From assembly GCA_024742695.1 (NCBI GenBank), contig JANSXY010000016.1, forward strand, positions 19,402 through 83,401: a DNA stretch of 64,000 nucleotides. Direction: 5' to 3'. The translations under genes and the position numbers were made by a program. The stretch is from Paracoccaceae bacterium (lineage in GTDB: Bacteria > Pseudomonadota > Alphaproteobacteria > Rhodobacterales > Rhodobacteraceae). Positions 36,602 through 45,580 of this stretch are shown here, in pieces (the stretch's first letter is position 1; the number at the start of each line of letters is the position of its first letter). Under the pieces are notes generated by a model. That model saw only the letters and a list, made by a program, of their open reading frames with translations. It made no database searches and was not told the DNA's origin.

Positions 36602-37537
36602 ATGACCATCAAACCCGCCTTCGCCGCGCTGGCCGCGGCGACCGTCCTCGCCGGCCCGGCGCTCGCCGCCGGCCATGGCGACTGCGGCACCGTCGTGTTC
36701 TCCGACGTCGGCTGGACCGACATCACCGCGACCACCGCCGCCACGACCGTGGTGCTCGAGGCGCTGGGCTACGAGACCGAAACCAAGGTCCTGTCGGTGC
36801 CGGTGACCTACACCGCGCTGGCCGAGGGCGACGTCGACGTCTTCCTGGGCAACTGGATGCCGACGATGGAGGCCGACATCGCCCCCTACCGCGAGGCCGG
36901 CACGGTCGAGACGGTGGCGATGAACCTGACCGGCGCGAAGTACACGCTGGCCACCAATGCCGCGGGCGCGGCGCTGGGGATCGCCGATTTCGCCGATATC
37001 GCGACCCATCGCAACGCGCTGGAAGGCAAGATCTACGGGATCGAGCCGGGCAACGACGGCAACCGGCTGATCCTCGACATGATCGCCGGCAACGCCTTCG
37101 GGCTGGACGGCTTCGAGGTCGTCGAAAGCTCCGAACAGGGGATGCTGGCCGCCGTGGCGCGGGCCGATGACGACGAGCCGATCGTGTTCCTCGGCTGGGA
37201 ACCGCACCCGATGAACGCCAATTTCGAGATGACCTACCTGACCGGCGGCGACGACTGGTTCGGCCCGAACTTCGGCGGCGCCGAGGTGTTCACCAACACC
37301 CGCGCGGGCTACGTGGCCGAGTGCGCCAATACCGGCAAGCTCTTGCAGAACCTTACCTTCTCGCTGGCCATGGAAAACGAGATCATGGGCGCGATCCTGA
37401 ACGACGGCGAGGATCCGGCCGACGCCGCCAAGGCGTGGCTTGCCGCCAACCCCGCCACCTGGGAGGCATGGCTCGACGGCGTGACGACGATGGACGGCGG
37501 CGACGCCAAGGCCGCCGTCGCCGCGGCGCTGCAGTAA
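36602..37537 (+). CDS. choX: Choline ABC transporter substrate-binding protein
   Basis: This 311-residue periplasmic protein has a signal peptide ending ALAAG and the ChoX/ProX ligand-binding pattern. Tryptophans that box the quaternary ammonium head are visible in VGWTDI, FLGNWMP and FLGWEPHPMN. Two cysteines (GDCGTV and AECANT) probably form a disulfide. It leads choXWV, divergent from betI, and its start follows GGGAG. Confidence 0.93.
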   Translation: MTIKPAFAALAAATVLAGPALAAGHGDCGTVVFSDVGWTDITATTAATTVVLEALGYETETKVLSVPVTYTALAEGDVDVFLGNWMPTMEADIAPYREAGTVETVAMNLTGAKYTLATNAAGAALGIADFADIATHRNALEGKIYGIEPGNDGNRLILDMIAGNAFGLDGFEVVESSEQGMLAAVARADDDEPIVFLGWEPHPMNANFEMTYLTGGDDWFGPNFGGAEVFTNTRAGYVAECANTGKLLQNLTFSLAMENEIMGAILNDGEDPADAAKAWLAANPATWEAWLDGVTTMDGGDAKAAVAAALQ

Positions 37538-37545
37538 GGCTGGCG

Positions 37546-37570
37546 GCGCCCCGGACCCGGTCCGGGGCGC
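37546..37570 (+). terminator. Hairpin between choX and choW
   Basis: Two 12-base arms (GCGCCCCGGACC and its complement) surround a single C. No T-run follows. It probably shields the choX transcript and lowers permease expression, as at the dctP/dctQ junction. Confidence 0.5.
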
Positions 37571-37588
37571 TGACCCGACAAGCGGCGC

Positions 37589-38422
37589 ATGGACGGATTC
37601 GATATCCCGAAGATCCCGGTCGGCAAGACCGCGAAACAGTCCTTCGACTGGCTCAACGACAATGCCGAACCGGTCTTCGACGCGATGTCGGACGCGATGG
37701 AGGCGCTGATCGACGCGATCCTGTGGGTTCTGCAAACGCCGCACCCGCTGATCGTTGTCGCCGCCTTCGTCGCTCTGACCTACGCCCTGCAACGCAACTG
37801 GAAGACCGCGCTGCTGGTCTTCGCCGGCTTCCTGTTCATCCTCAACCAGGACTACTGGGAGGAGACGACGGAAAGCCTGACGCTGGTGCTGTCGTCCTGC
37901 GTGCTGTGCATGGCCGTCGGCGTGCCGATCGGCATCGCCGCGGCGCACCGGCCGCGGCTTTTCTCGGCGATGCGCCCGGTGCTCGACCTGATGCAGACGC
38001 TGCCAACCTTCGTCTACCTGATCCCCGCGATCGTGTTCTTCGGCATCGGCATGGTCCCGGGGCTGATCGCGACGGTGATCTTCGTGTTGCCCGCGCCGAT
38101 CCGGCTGACGCACCTGGGCATCTCCTCGACCCCCTCGGCGCTGCTCGAGGCGGCCACGGCCTTCGGGGCCACGCCGCGGCAGGTGCTGTGGAAGGTCGAA
38201 CTGCCCTGGGCGCTGCCGCAGATCATGGCCGGGCTGAACCAGACGATCATGCTGTCGCTGTCGATGGTGGTGATCGCCGCGCTGGTCGGCGCCAACGGGC
38301 TGGGCGTGCCTGTGGTGCGCGCGCTCAACTCGGTCAACACCGCGCTGGGCTTCGAATCGGGTTTCATCATCGTCGTGGTGGCAATCCTGCTGGACCGGAT
38401 GCTCAGGATGGAGCGGAAATGA
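37589..38422 (+). CDS. choW: Choline ABC transporter permease
   Basis: This 277-residue membrane permease has six or more hydrophobic helices and the ABC permease loop (EAATAFGATPRQVLWKVELP) that docks on ChoV. The N-terminal 45 residues are polar, with IPVGKTAKQSFDWL, as in ProW/ChoW proteins. The ribosome site is weak, so expression may depend on choX translation. Its stop overlaps choV as ATGA. Confidence 0.92.
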   Translation: MDGFDIPKIPVGKTAKQSFDWLNDNAEPVFDAMSDAMEALIDAILWVLQTPHPLIVVAAFVALTYALQRNWKTALLVFAGFLFILNQDYWEETTESLTLVLSSCVLCMAVGVPIGIAAAHRPRLFSAMRPVLDLMQTLPTFVYLIPAIVFFGIGMVPGLIATVIFVLPAPIRLTHLGISSTPSALLEAATAFGATPRQVLWKVELPWALPQIMAGLNQTIMLSLSMVVIAALVGANGLGVPVVRALNSVNTALGFESGFIIVVVAILLDRMLRMERK

Positions 38423-39462
38423 CAGCGGCGGTGGAATTCGATCGCGTCTCGATCGTCTTCGGCGACCGGCCGCAGGCCGCCCTGCCGCTGATGGACGCCG
38501 GCCAGAGCCGCGGCGAGGTGCAGGAGGCGACGGGCCAGGTGCTGGGCGTGCACGACTGTTCGCTCAGCGTCGAGAAGGGCGAGATCCTGGTGCTGATGGG
38601 CCTGTCGGGATCCGGCAAGTCGACGCTGTTGCGGGCGGTCAACGCGCTCAACCCGGTGATCCGGGGCGAGGTGCGGATCGACGATGGCGCGGGCATGGTT
38701 TCGGTCACCCATGCCGACAAGGCGCAGCTGCGCCGGCTGCGGCTGACGCGGGTGGCAATGGTGTTCCAGCAATTCGGCCTGCTGCCCTGGCGGTCGGTAC
38801 GCGAGAATGTCGGGCTGGGCCTGGAACTGGCGGGCATGGGGCCGGCGGACCGCCGCGCGCGGGTCGACGACCAGCTGGCCCTTGTTGGCCTTTCGGACTG
38901 GGCCGAGCGCAAGGTCGGCGAATTGTCGGGCGGGATGCAGCAGCGCGTCGGACTGGCCCGCGCCTTCGCCACCGACGCGCCGATCCTGCTGATGGACGAG
39001 CCGTTCTCGGCCCTCGATCCGCTGATCCGCACCCGGTTGCAGGACGAGTTGCTGGATCTGCAGGACAAGCTGCGGCGCACGATCATCTTCGTCAGCCACG
39101 ACCTCGACGAGGCGTTCAAGATCGGCAACCGGATCGCACTGATGGAAGGCGGGCGGATCGTGCAATGCGGCACCGCGCGCGAGATCATCGCGCGGCCGGC
39201 GTCGGACTACGTGGCGGATTTCGTGGCCCACATGAACCCGCTGGGCGTGCTGACTGCCCGCGACGTGATGGAGCCGGCCGGCCGCGACCTCGCGGAGCAG
39301 GGCGCGGCCGCCGCGCCGGCCTTCGATGTGGATGCACCGGTGCTCGCCGTGATGGAAGCCCTGAGGGCGCAGGAGGCGGTCCTGGTCACCGAGGCCGGCG
39401 TGGCGGTGGGCCGGGTGACGCGGGCCGGGGTGCTCGGGCATCTCGTCAACCCGCGCGGCTGA
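38419..39462 (+). CDS. choV: Choline ABC transporter ATP-binding protein
   Basis: The 347-residue ATPase has Walker A GLSGSGKST, a Q-loop in VFQQFGLLPW, signature LSGGMQQRVG and Walker B ILLMDEPFSALD. The inserted segment before Walker A (PLMDAGQSRGEVQEATGQVL) is characteristic of ProV/ChoV. A short C-terminal domain after residue 280 may be a reduced CBS module. It energises choline uptake with ChoX and ChoW. Confidence 0.93.
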   Translation: MTAAVEFDRVSIVFGDRPQAALPLMDAGQSRGEVQEATGQVLGVHDCSLSVEKGEILVLMGLSGSGKSTLLRAVNALNPVIRGEVRIDDGAGMVSVTHADKAQLRRLRLTRVAMVFQQFGLLPWRSVRENVGLGLELAGMGPADRRARVDDQLALVGLSDWAERKVGELSGGMQQRVGLARAFATDAPILLMDEPFSALDPLIRTRLQDELLDLQDKLRRTIIFVSHDLDEAFKIGNRIALMEGGRIVQCGTAREIIARPASDYVADFVAHMNPLGVLTARDVMEPAGRDLAEQGAAAAPAFDVDAPVLAVMEALRAQEAVLVTEAGVAVGRVTRAGVLGHLVNPRG

Positions 39463-39481
39463 GCGGCCGGAACCGGCCGCC

Positions 39482-40390
39482 CTAGCCCTTCGTCGCGCCC
39501 ACCGGCGGCGTGACCTGCGCGCGCCGCAGCACCGCCTCGCGCCAGGTGATATAGCTGATCGCGGCGATGATCATCGCGCCGCCAAGGATCACGAAGGGAT
39601 CGACCGCCTCGCCGAAGACCAGCGCGCCCAGAAGCGTGGCCCACACGAGTTGCAGGAAGGTCACCGGCTGGGTCACGGTCAGCGGCGCCTCGGAAAACGC
39701 GCGCGTCATGCAGTAGTGGCCCAGTGTGGCGAACACCGCCACCAGCGCCAGCGCGACCAGTTGTTCCACAGTCACCGGCACCCAGACGGCGGCGGCGAAG
39801 GGCGCCAGCCCGATCGTCACCGTCAGCGACATCATCGCCACCACCGCCCCGGCGCTGACCCGTTCCGACAGCCGCTTGGCGACGAGGTAGGAGATGCCGA
39901 AACACACGGCGGCACCCAGTTGCGAGACATGGCCGATCTCGATGTCCCGCACCCCGGGCCGCAGCACGACAAGCGCGCCCAGAAGCGCCACGCCCACCGC
40001 CGCGATCCGCCGCGCGGCCAGCTTCTCGCCGAAGACCAGCGCCGCGCCCAGCGTCACCACGACCGGGTTGAGATAGCCGATCGCCGTGACCTCGGCCACC
40101 GGGATCCGGGCCATCGCGAAGAACCAGAAGGTGACGGCGGCGGTGTGCAGCGCGCCACGCAGCGCGAACAGCGGCCACGTGCCCTCCGGCAGGCCGGCCC
40201 GCAGCACCGCGACCAGGGTCGGCGCAAGGAAGGCCAGCCCGAAGGCGAAGCGGATGAAGGCGCTTTGCGCGGCGGGCAGATCGGTGCCCAGCCAGCGCAC
40301 GATCCCGGTCACCGCGACGAAACTGAGGCCCGATCCGAGCATCCACAGGATGCCGAGCGTCGGGCGCTGCACGGTGGTGGGGGCGGTCAT
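39482..40390 (-). CDS. EamA/DMT family transporter
   Basis: The 302-residue protein has ten hydrophobic helices arranged as two EamA halves; VAEVTAIGYLNPVVVTLGAALVFGEKL and the matching second-half GALVFGEAVDP are the paired signatures. DMT proteins export or import metabolites or drugs, and specificity cannot be read. It ends 19 bases from the convergent choV stop. The next gene on its strand, a LysE-type exporter, ends 42 bases before its start. Confidence 0.85.
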   Translation of the reverse strand: MTAPTTVQRPTLGILWMLGSGLSFVAVTGIVRWLGTDLPAAQSAFIRFAFGLAFLAPTLVAVLRAGLPEGTWPLFALRGALHTAAVTFWFFAMARIPVAEVTAIGYLNPVVVTLGAALVFGEKLAARRIAAVGVALLGALVVLRPGVRDIEIGHVSQLGAAVCFGISYLVAKRLSERVSAGAVVAMMSLTVTIGLAPFAAAVWVPVTVEQLVALALVAVFATLGHYCMTRAFSEAPLTVTQPVTFLQLVWATLLGALVFGEAVDPFVILGGAMIIAAISYITWREAVLRRAQVTPPVGATKG

Positions 40391-40432
40391 GCCGCGGAGA
40401 AGACCCGATCACGCCGACCGGCGCAAGCCGGA

Positions 40433-41047
40433 TCAGAGCGCCCCGAAGGCCAGCGAGGCCGCGATCGTCCACAACAGGCAGCCGACGAGGGCATCCAGCA
40501 CCCGCCAGGCCGCGGGCCGCGCGAAGGCCGGCGCCAGAAGCCGCGCGCCGTAGCCCAGCGCGAAGAAGAACACCAGCGAGGCCAGCGCCGCGCCGGTGCC
40601 GAAGACCCATTTCGCCGCGCCGAACTGCGCCGCGATCCCGCCGACCAGAACCACGGTGTCGAGCCAGACATGCGGATTGAGCCAGGTCAGCGCAAGACAG
40701 GTCGCCAGCACCGGCCACAGACGCACCGCACCCTGCCCGGTCGGCGTCAGCGCCGCGCCGCCGATCCAGGCGGCGCGAAACGCGCGCGCGCCGTAGACGG
40801 TAAGAAACGCCACCCCGCCCCAGCGCAGCGCCGGCAGAAGCCAGGGCGCCGCCGCGGTCGCCGCGCCGATGCCCCCGACCCCGCCGAGGATCAGCACCGC
40901 GTCGGACAGCGCGCAGGTCGCACAGACGGCGAAGACATGCTCGCGCCGGATGCCCTGGCGCAGCACGAAGGCATTCTGTGCCCCGATGGCGAGGATCAGG
41001 CCGAAGCCGGTGGTAAAGCCCTGGAGAAGGACGGCGAACGCGCTCAG
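40433..41047 (-). CDS. LysE/ArgO family exporter with a CTG start
   Basis: The 204-residue membrane protein begins [20 protein letters not shown], the usual LysE/ArgO start, and continues [19 protein letters not shown]. Members export basic amino acids or related compounds. No ATG, GTG or TTG precedes this N-terminus in frame; the codon before SAF is CTG, which overlaps the yebC stop as CTGA. An internal GTG at 40966 would drop the first 27 residues and most of helix 1. Length and homology favour the CTG start. Five or six membrane helices are visible. Confidence 0.75.
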   Translation of the reverse strand: MSAFAVLLQGFTTGFGLILAIGAQNAFVLRQGIRREHVFAVCATCALSDAVLILGGVGGIGAATAAAPWLLPALRWGGVAFLTVYGARAFRAAWIGGAALTPTGQGAVRLWPVLATCLALTWLNPHVWLDTVVLVGGIAAQFGAAKWVFGTGAALASLVFFFALGYGARLLAPAFARPAAWRVLDALVGCLLWTIAASLAFGAL

Positions 41048-41784
41048 AGTTGCGCCGCCACGTCTTCGGGGATGTCGAAATTCGCCGTCACGGTCTGAAC
41101 GTCGTCATCCTCTTCCAGCGTGTCGATCAGCTTCATCAGCTTCTGCGCAGTTTCCAGATCGACCTCGGTCATCGTCTGCGGCTTCCAGATCAGCTTGGAT
41201 TCGGCGCTTTCGCCCAGATCCTTTTCCAGCGCCTCGGACACGTCCGACAGTTCCTCGACCGCGCAATAGATCATGTGGCCGTCGTCATCGCTTTCGACAT
41301 CGGCGGCCCCGGCCTCCAGCGCGGCCATCATCACCGTGTCGGCATCGCCCGCCTCGGGCGGATAGCTGATCGCCCCCAGCCGGTCGAACATGAAGCTGAC
41401 CGATCCGGTCTCGCCAAGGTTGCCGCCGTTCTTGGTGAAGTAGCTGCGCACGTTCGAGGCGGTCCGGTTGCGGTTGTCCGTCATCGTCTCGACGATCACG
41501 GCGATGCCGTTCGGGCCGTAACCCTCGTAGCGGATTTCCTCGTAATCCTCGCCGTCGCCGGCCTGGGATTTCTTGATCGCGCGCTCGATCACGTCCTTGG
41601 GCATGGACTGCGCCTTGGCGGCCTTCACCGCAAGGCGCAGGCGCGGGTTCTTCTCCGGGTCCGGGTCGCCCATCTTCGCCGCGACGGTGATTTCCTTCGA
41701 CAGCTTGGAAAACATCTTCGAGCGCAGCTTGTCCTGCCGTCCCTTGCGATGCTGGATGTTCGCCCATTTCGAATGGCCGGCCAT
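41044..41784 (-). CDS. YebC/PmpR family DNA-binding regulator
   Basis: The 246-residue protein begins [18 protein letters not shown] and has the three-domain YebC layout (KVFxKLx[31 protein letters not shown]). YebC/PmpR proteins bind DNA and affect quorum sensing or translation of proline-rich stretches, depending on the species. Its stop overlaps the LysE start as CTGA. It is divergent from the SLC13 gene, 126 bases away, with TTATAG as a possible -10. Confidence 0.93.
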   Translation of the reverse strand: MAGHSKWANIQHRKGRQDKLRSKMFSKLSKEITVAAKMGDPDPEKNPRLRLAVKAAKAQSMPKDVIERAIKKSQAGDGEDYEEIRYEGYGPNGIAVIVETMTDNRNRTASNVRSYFTKNGGNLGETGSVSFMFDRLGAISYPPEAGDADTVMMAALEAGAADVESDDDGHMIYCAVEELSDVSEALEKDLGESAESKLIWKPQTMTEVDLETAQKLMKLIDTLEEDDDVQTVTANFDIPEDVAAQL

Positions 41785-41910
41785 GTCGTCCCCGTTCTCT
41801 GCCCGCGATGCGAGGGCCTCTATAAGTCAGGCGCGCGGGCCGGGGCAAGGGGCGGGCGGCCCCGTGGGGCGGGGATTGCCCCGGCGCGCGGCTCCGCGCA
41901 GACTGGTGCC

Positions 41911-43680
41911 ATGACGACGGAACAGGCCCTGCTCTTCTCGCTGTTCGGCGCCGTGTTCGCGCTCCTGATCTGGGGGCGCTGGCGCTATGACATGGTGGCC
42001 TTCGCGGCGCTTCTGATCGCGGTGGTGGCCGGCCTTGTGCCGACCGAGCAGGCGTTCACCGGTTTCGGCCATCCGGCCACGCTGGTCGTGGCGCTGGTGC
42101 TGATCGTCTCGGCCGGGCTGACCCGGTCGGGCGCGGTCGGCTGGATCACCCGGAAGGTCGCCGACGGTGGCCGCAGCCTTGGCGCCCATGTCGCGTTGAT
42201 GGGGGCGGTGGGGGGCCTGCTGTCGGCCTTCATGAACAACGTGGCGGCGCTGGCGCTGCTGATGCCGGTCGACGTGGAAACCGCGCGCCGCGCCGGGCGG
42301 TCGCCGGGGTTGACGCTGATGCCCCTGTCTTTCGCCACGATCCTCGGCGGCATGGCCACGCTGATCGGCACCCCCCCGAACATCATCATCGCGACATGGC
42401 GTGGCGAGGCGCTGGGCGAACCTTTCGGGATGTTCGATTTCACGCCGGTCGGCGGCCTCGTGGCGCTGATCGGGCTGGGCTTCGTCGCGGCCGGCGGCTG
42501 GCGGCTGATCCCGCAACGCAACGGCGGCGCCGCCGCCGATCCCGCCGACGGCATGGCGCCCTACATCGCGGAACTGGGCGTGCCGGAGGGCGCCGGGATC
42601 ATCGGCAAGACCCTGGCGGAGCTCGAGCCCGTCGCCGATCCGGCCGAGGTCGGGCTGATCGGGATCGTGCGCGACGGCAAGCGACTGCTTGGCGGGGGCC
42701 GACGCACGACGATCGCCGCCGGCGACCTTCTGGTGATCGAGGCCGGCGCCGAGGCGATCGAGGCGTTCCGCGCCGAACTGGGCCTCGCGCTTGCCGAGAA
42801 CGGCCGCCAGCCGGCGGCCGACCAGGGGCTTTCGGTGGTCGAGGTCGTGGTGCCCGTCGGCGCCCGGATCGCGGGCCGGTCGGCGGCGCGGATCGGGCTG
42901 GGCTGGCGGCAGCGCACGATCCTTCTGGGCATCGCGCGGCAGGGCAAGCGGATCACCCGCGAGGTCCGGCGCGAGACGGTGCGGCCGGGCGACATCCTGC
43001 TCTTGCTGGTGCCCGAGGGCCATGCCGACGAGGTCGCGGCCTGGCTGGGCGTCCTGCCGCTGGCCGAACGCGGCCTGGCGGTGACCAAGCAGGCGAAGGC
43101 CGGACTGGCCGCCGGGATCTTCGCCGCCGCGGTCGTCGCCGCGAGCCTGGGCTGGCTTTACCTGCCCGTCGCCCTGGGCTGCGTGGTGGTGGCCTACGTG
43201 CTGGCCCGGATCCTGCCGCTGTCGGAAATCTACGACCAGGTAGAATGGCCGGTGATCGTGCTGCTGGGCTCGATGATCCCGCTGGGCGCGGCGCTCGAGC
43301 AGGCTGGCGGCACCGAGTTGATCGCGCAGGCCCTTGTCGGGCTCACGGCCGGCCTGCCGGCCTGGGTCGCGCTGACCGCGCTGATGGCGGTGACGATGAC
43401 GCTGTCGGACGTTCTGAACAACACCGCCACCGCGATCGTCGCGGCGCCGGTCGGGCTGTCGATGGCCCAGGCGATGGGGGTGTCGCCCGATCCGTTCCTG
43501 ATGGCGGTGGCGGTCGCGGCATCCTGCGCCTTCCTGACCCCGATCGGGCACAAGAACAACACGCTGATCCTGGGTCCGGGCGGCTACGGCTTCGGCGACT
43601 ACTGGCGGCTTGGCCTGCCCCTGGAAATCCTCGTCGTGGCGACCGGCGTGCCGCTGATCCTGCTGTTCTGGCCCCTGTGA
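41911..43680 (+). CDS. SLC13/DASS family transporter with TrkA-C domains (first)
   Basis: The 589-residue membrane protein has DASS/ArsB-like helices: FMNNVAALALLMPVDV and the second copy LNNTATAIVAAPVGLS are the SNT/NNT sodium-site motifs. Between them are two cytoplasmic TrkA-C (RCK-C) domains (about 210-380) with VGLIGIVRDGKRLLGG and GDILLLLVPEG. The family takes up dicarboxylates, sulfate or other anions with Na+; the ligand here is unknown. It is convergent with a second SLC13 gene of the same layout 121 bases away. Confidence 0.88.
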   Translation: MTTEQALLFSLFGAVFALLIWGRWRYDMVAFAALLIAVVAGLVPTEQAFTGFGHPATLVVALVLIVSAGLTRSGAVGWITRKVADGGRSLGAHVALMGAVGGLLSAFMNNVAALALLMPVDVETARRAGRSPGLTLMPLSFATILGGMATLIGTPPNIIIATWRGEALGEPFGMFDFTPVGGLVALIGLGFVAAGGWRLIPQRNGGAAADPADGMAPYIAELGVPEGAGIIGKTLAELEPVADPAEVGLIGIVRDGKRLLGGGRRTTIAAGDLLVIEAGAEAIEAFRAELGLALAENGRQPAADQGLSVVEVVVPVGARIAGRSAARIGLGWRQRTILLGIARQGKRITREVRRETVRPGDILLLLVPEGHADEVAAWLGVLPLAERGLAVTKQAKAGLAAGIFAAAVVAASLGWLYLPVALGCVVVAYVLARILPLSEIYDQVEWPVIVLLGSMIPLGAALEQAGGTELIAQALVGLTAGLPAWVALTALMAVTMTLSDVLNNTATAIVAAPVGLSMAQAMGVSPDPFLMAVAVAASCAFLTPIGHKNNTLILGPGGYGFGDYWRLGLPLEILVVATGVPLILLFWPL

Positions 43681-43689
43681 CGCCGGGCC

Positions 43690-43772
43690 GCGGGGGGCTC
43701 TGCCCCCCGGCCGGCGACGGAGCCTCGACGGCTCCGCCGGCGGCTCCCCCCGGGATACTTGGGGGCCAAAAT
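43690..43772. repeat. Multi-hairpin repeat between the two SLC13 genes
   Basis: Three inverted repeats follow each other: GGGGGGC/GCCCCCC (43692-43708), CGGAGCC/GGCTCCG (around 43720), and CCCCC/GGGGG next to GGCCAAAAT. This looks like a Rhodobacteraceae repetitive extragenic element; I recall similar ones ending in CCGGGATACTTGGGGGC. It probably ends transcription from both sides. Confidence 0.6.
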
Positions 43773-43801
43773 CATGCGGGCGATCCGCGGCGACAGGCCG
43801 C

Positions 43802-45580
43802 TCAGACCTCCCAGATCAGCGGGATCACGAGGCTGGCGGAAATGCCGAGGATCAGGTTCAGCGGGATTCCGACGCGCATGAAATCGGTGAACCGGTAGCC
43901 GCCCGGCCCGTAGACCATCATGTTGGTCTGGTAGCCGATCGGGGTGGCGAAACTGGCCGAGGCGGCGAACATGACCGCCACCGCGAAAGGCCGCGGATCG
44001 AGACCCAGGGCAAGCGCCAGTTCGATGGCGATCGGCGTGACGATCACCGCCACGGCGTTGTTCGACACCAGTTCGGTCAGCGCCGAGGACAGGAAATAGA
44101 CCGCGAAGATCACCGCCCAGGGCGGCAGGCCGGCCAGAAGCGGGCCGACGGCATCGACGAGAAGCGCCACGGCACCCGAGGCATCCAGCGCGGCCCCGAC
44201 CATCAGCATGGCGAAGATCATCGCCATCACCTTGGCCTCGACATAGGAAAACGCCTCTTCGCTGTCGATGCAGCGCGCCACGAGGATCAGCGCCACCGCG
44301 ACCCCGGCCAGCAGCAGGATCGGCGCGACGTTCAGCGCCGCCAGCGCCACGACGCCGACCATCGCCGCCACGGCCACGGGCGCGCGGTCGCGCCGGTAGG
44401 CGCGTTCGGTCGGCTTCGAGATGTCGATCAGGTCCATGTCGGCGGCCAGCCGGCCGATATCCTCCGGCGCGCCCTCCAGCAGCAGCGTGTCGCCGACCAG
44501 CACGACGATGTCGTCGAGCTGGCGGCCGATGTTCTGATCGCGCCGGTGCACGGCCAGCGGATAGACACCGTAGCGCCGCCTGAGCCGCAGGTCGCCCAGC
44601 CGGCGGCCGATCATCCGGCAGCCGGGGGAGATCAGCACCTCCACCGTCTCGGTCCGCACGGAGCTGAGCTTGTCGACCATGCGAACGTCGCGGTTCTGCT
44701 GCAGGCCCAGAAGCTCCGCCATCTCGGTCCGCAGGACGACCCGGTCGCCGGGTTCCAGCACGACCGGCGCGAGGTCGCGGCGCAGCGAGGCGTCGCCGCG
44801 CAGGACGTCGATCACCCGAACGCCCTCGCGCTTGAACAGGTCGATGTCGAGCACCCGCTGGCCGATCAGCCCGCTGTCTTCGGGCAGCGCGACCTCGGTG
44901 AAGTATTTCAGCCGCCGCCGGTCGCCCAGCAGGTAGCCCATCGACTGGCGTTCCGGCAGAAGCCTGCGCCCGATCAGCGCGAGATAGAGAAAGCCGACCG
45001 AAACCTGCACGAGGCCAAGCGGCGTGATCTCGAAGATCGAGAACGGCTCCATGCCCTTGGTGCGCGCCACGCCGTCGACCAGGAGGTTGGTCGAGGTGCC
45101 GATCAGCGTCAGCGTTCCGCCCAGGATCGCGGCGTAGCTGAGCGGGATCAGCAGTTTCGACACGTTCACGCCCAGCTTGCGCGCCACGCCCATCATCACC
45201 GGGATCATCATCACCACGACCGGCGTATTGTTGAGAAACGCGGAGGCCGCGGCGACGAGGCCGAAGATCATCGCCAGCGTGACCAGCGGGCGGGAGTCGA
45301 GATGCGCCTCGGCCTCGCGCGTCAGCCAGTCCAGCGCGCCGGTCCGAACCAGGCCGCCCATCAGCAGGAACATCGCCAGGATCGTCCAGGGCGCGGGATT
45401 GGCGAGGCTGGCCACGGCGGCCTCGTAGGGCAGCAGGCCGAGGACGAGAAACACCGCCGCCGTGCCCAGCGCCACCACCTCGGCAGGGTAGGTTTCGCGC
45501 ACGAACAGGATGAACATGCCGATCACCAGGGTCAGCACCAGGACCGCTTCGCCGGTGGCGCCAAGGCCAAGATCGATCAC
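43802..45580 (-). CDS. SLC13/DASS family transporter with TrkA-C domains (second)
   Basis: This 592-residue protein has the same layout as the convergent neighbour: DASS helices with LNNTPVVVMMIPVMMG and SNNAVAVIVTPIAIEL, and two TrkA-C domains (about 200-390). It is not closely similar to its neighbour beyond the shared motifs, so the pair is likely an old duplication. It starts at GTG with GGGAGGGG upstream, overlapping the EamA stop as GTGA. It ends the operon mgtE-5FCL-ymdB-EamA-SLC13. Confidence 0.88.
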   Translation of the reverse strand: MIDLGLGATGEAVLVLTLVIGMFILFVRETYPAEVVALGTAAVFLVLGLLPYEAAVASLANPAPWTILAMFLLMGGLVRTGALDWLTREAEAHLDSRPLVTLAMIFGLVAAASAFLNNTPVVVMMIPVMMGVARKLGVNVSKLLIPLSYAAILGGTLTLIGTSTNLLVDGVARTKGMEPFSIFEITPLGLVQVSVGFLYLALIGRRLLPERQSMGYLLGDRRRLKYFTEVALPEDSGLIGQRVLDIDLFKREGVRVIDVLRGDASLRRDLAPVVLEPGDRVVLRTEMAELLGLQQNRDVRMVDKLSSVRTETVEVLISPGCRMIGRRLGDLRLRRRYGVYPLAVHRRDQNIGRQLDDIVVLVGDTLLLEGAPEDIGRLAADMDLIDISKPTERAYRRDRAPVAVAAMVGVVALAALNVAPILLLAGVAVALILVARCIDSEEAFSYVEAKVMAMIFAMLMVGAALDASGAVALLVDAVGPLLAGLPPWAVIFAVYFLSSALTELVSNNAVAVIVTPIAIELALALGLDPRPFAVAVMFAASASFATPIGYQTNMMVYGPGGYRFTDFMRVGIPLNLILGISASLVIPLIWEV

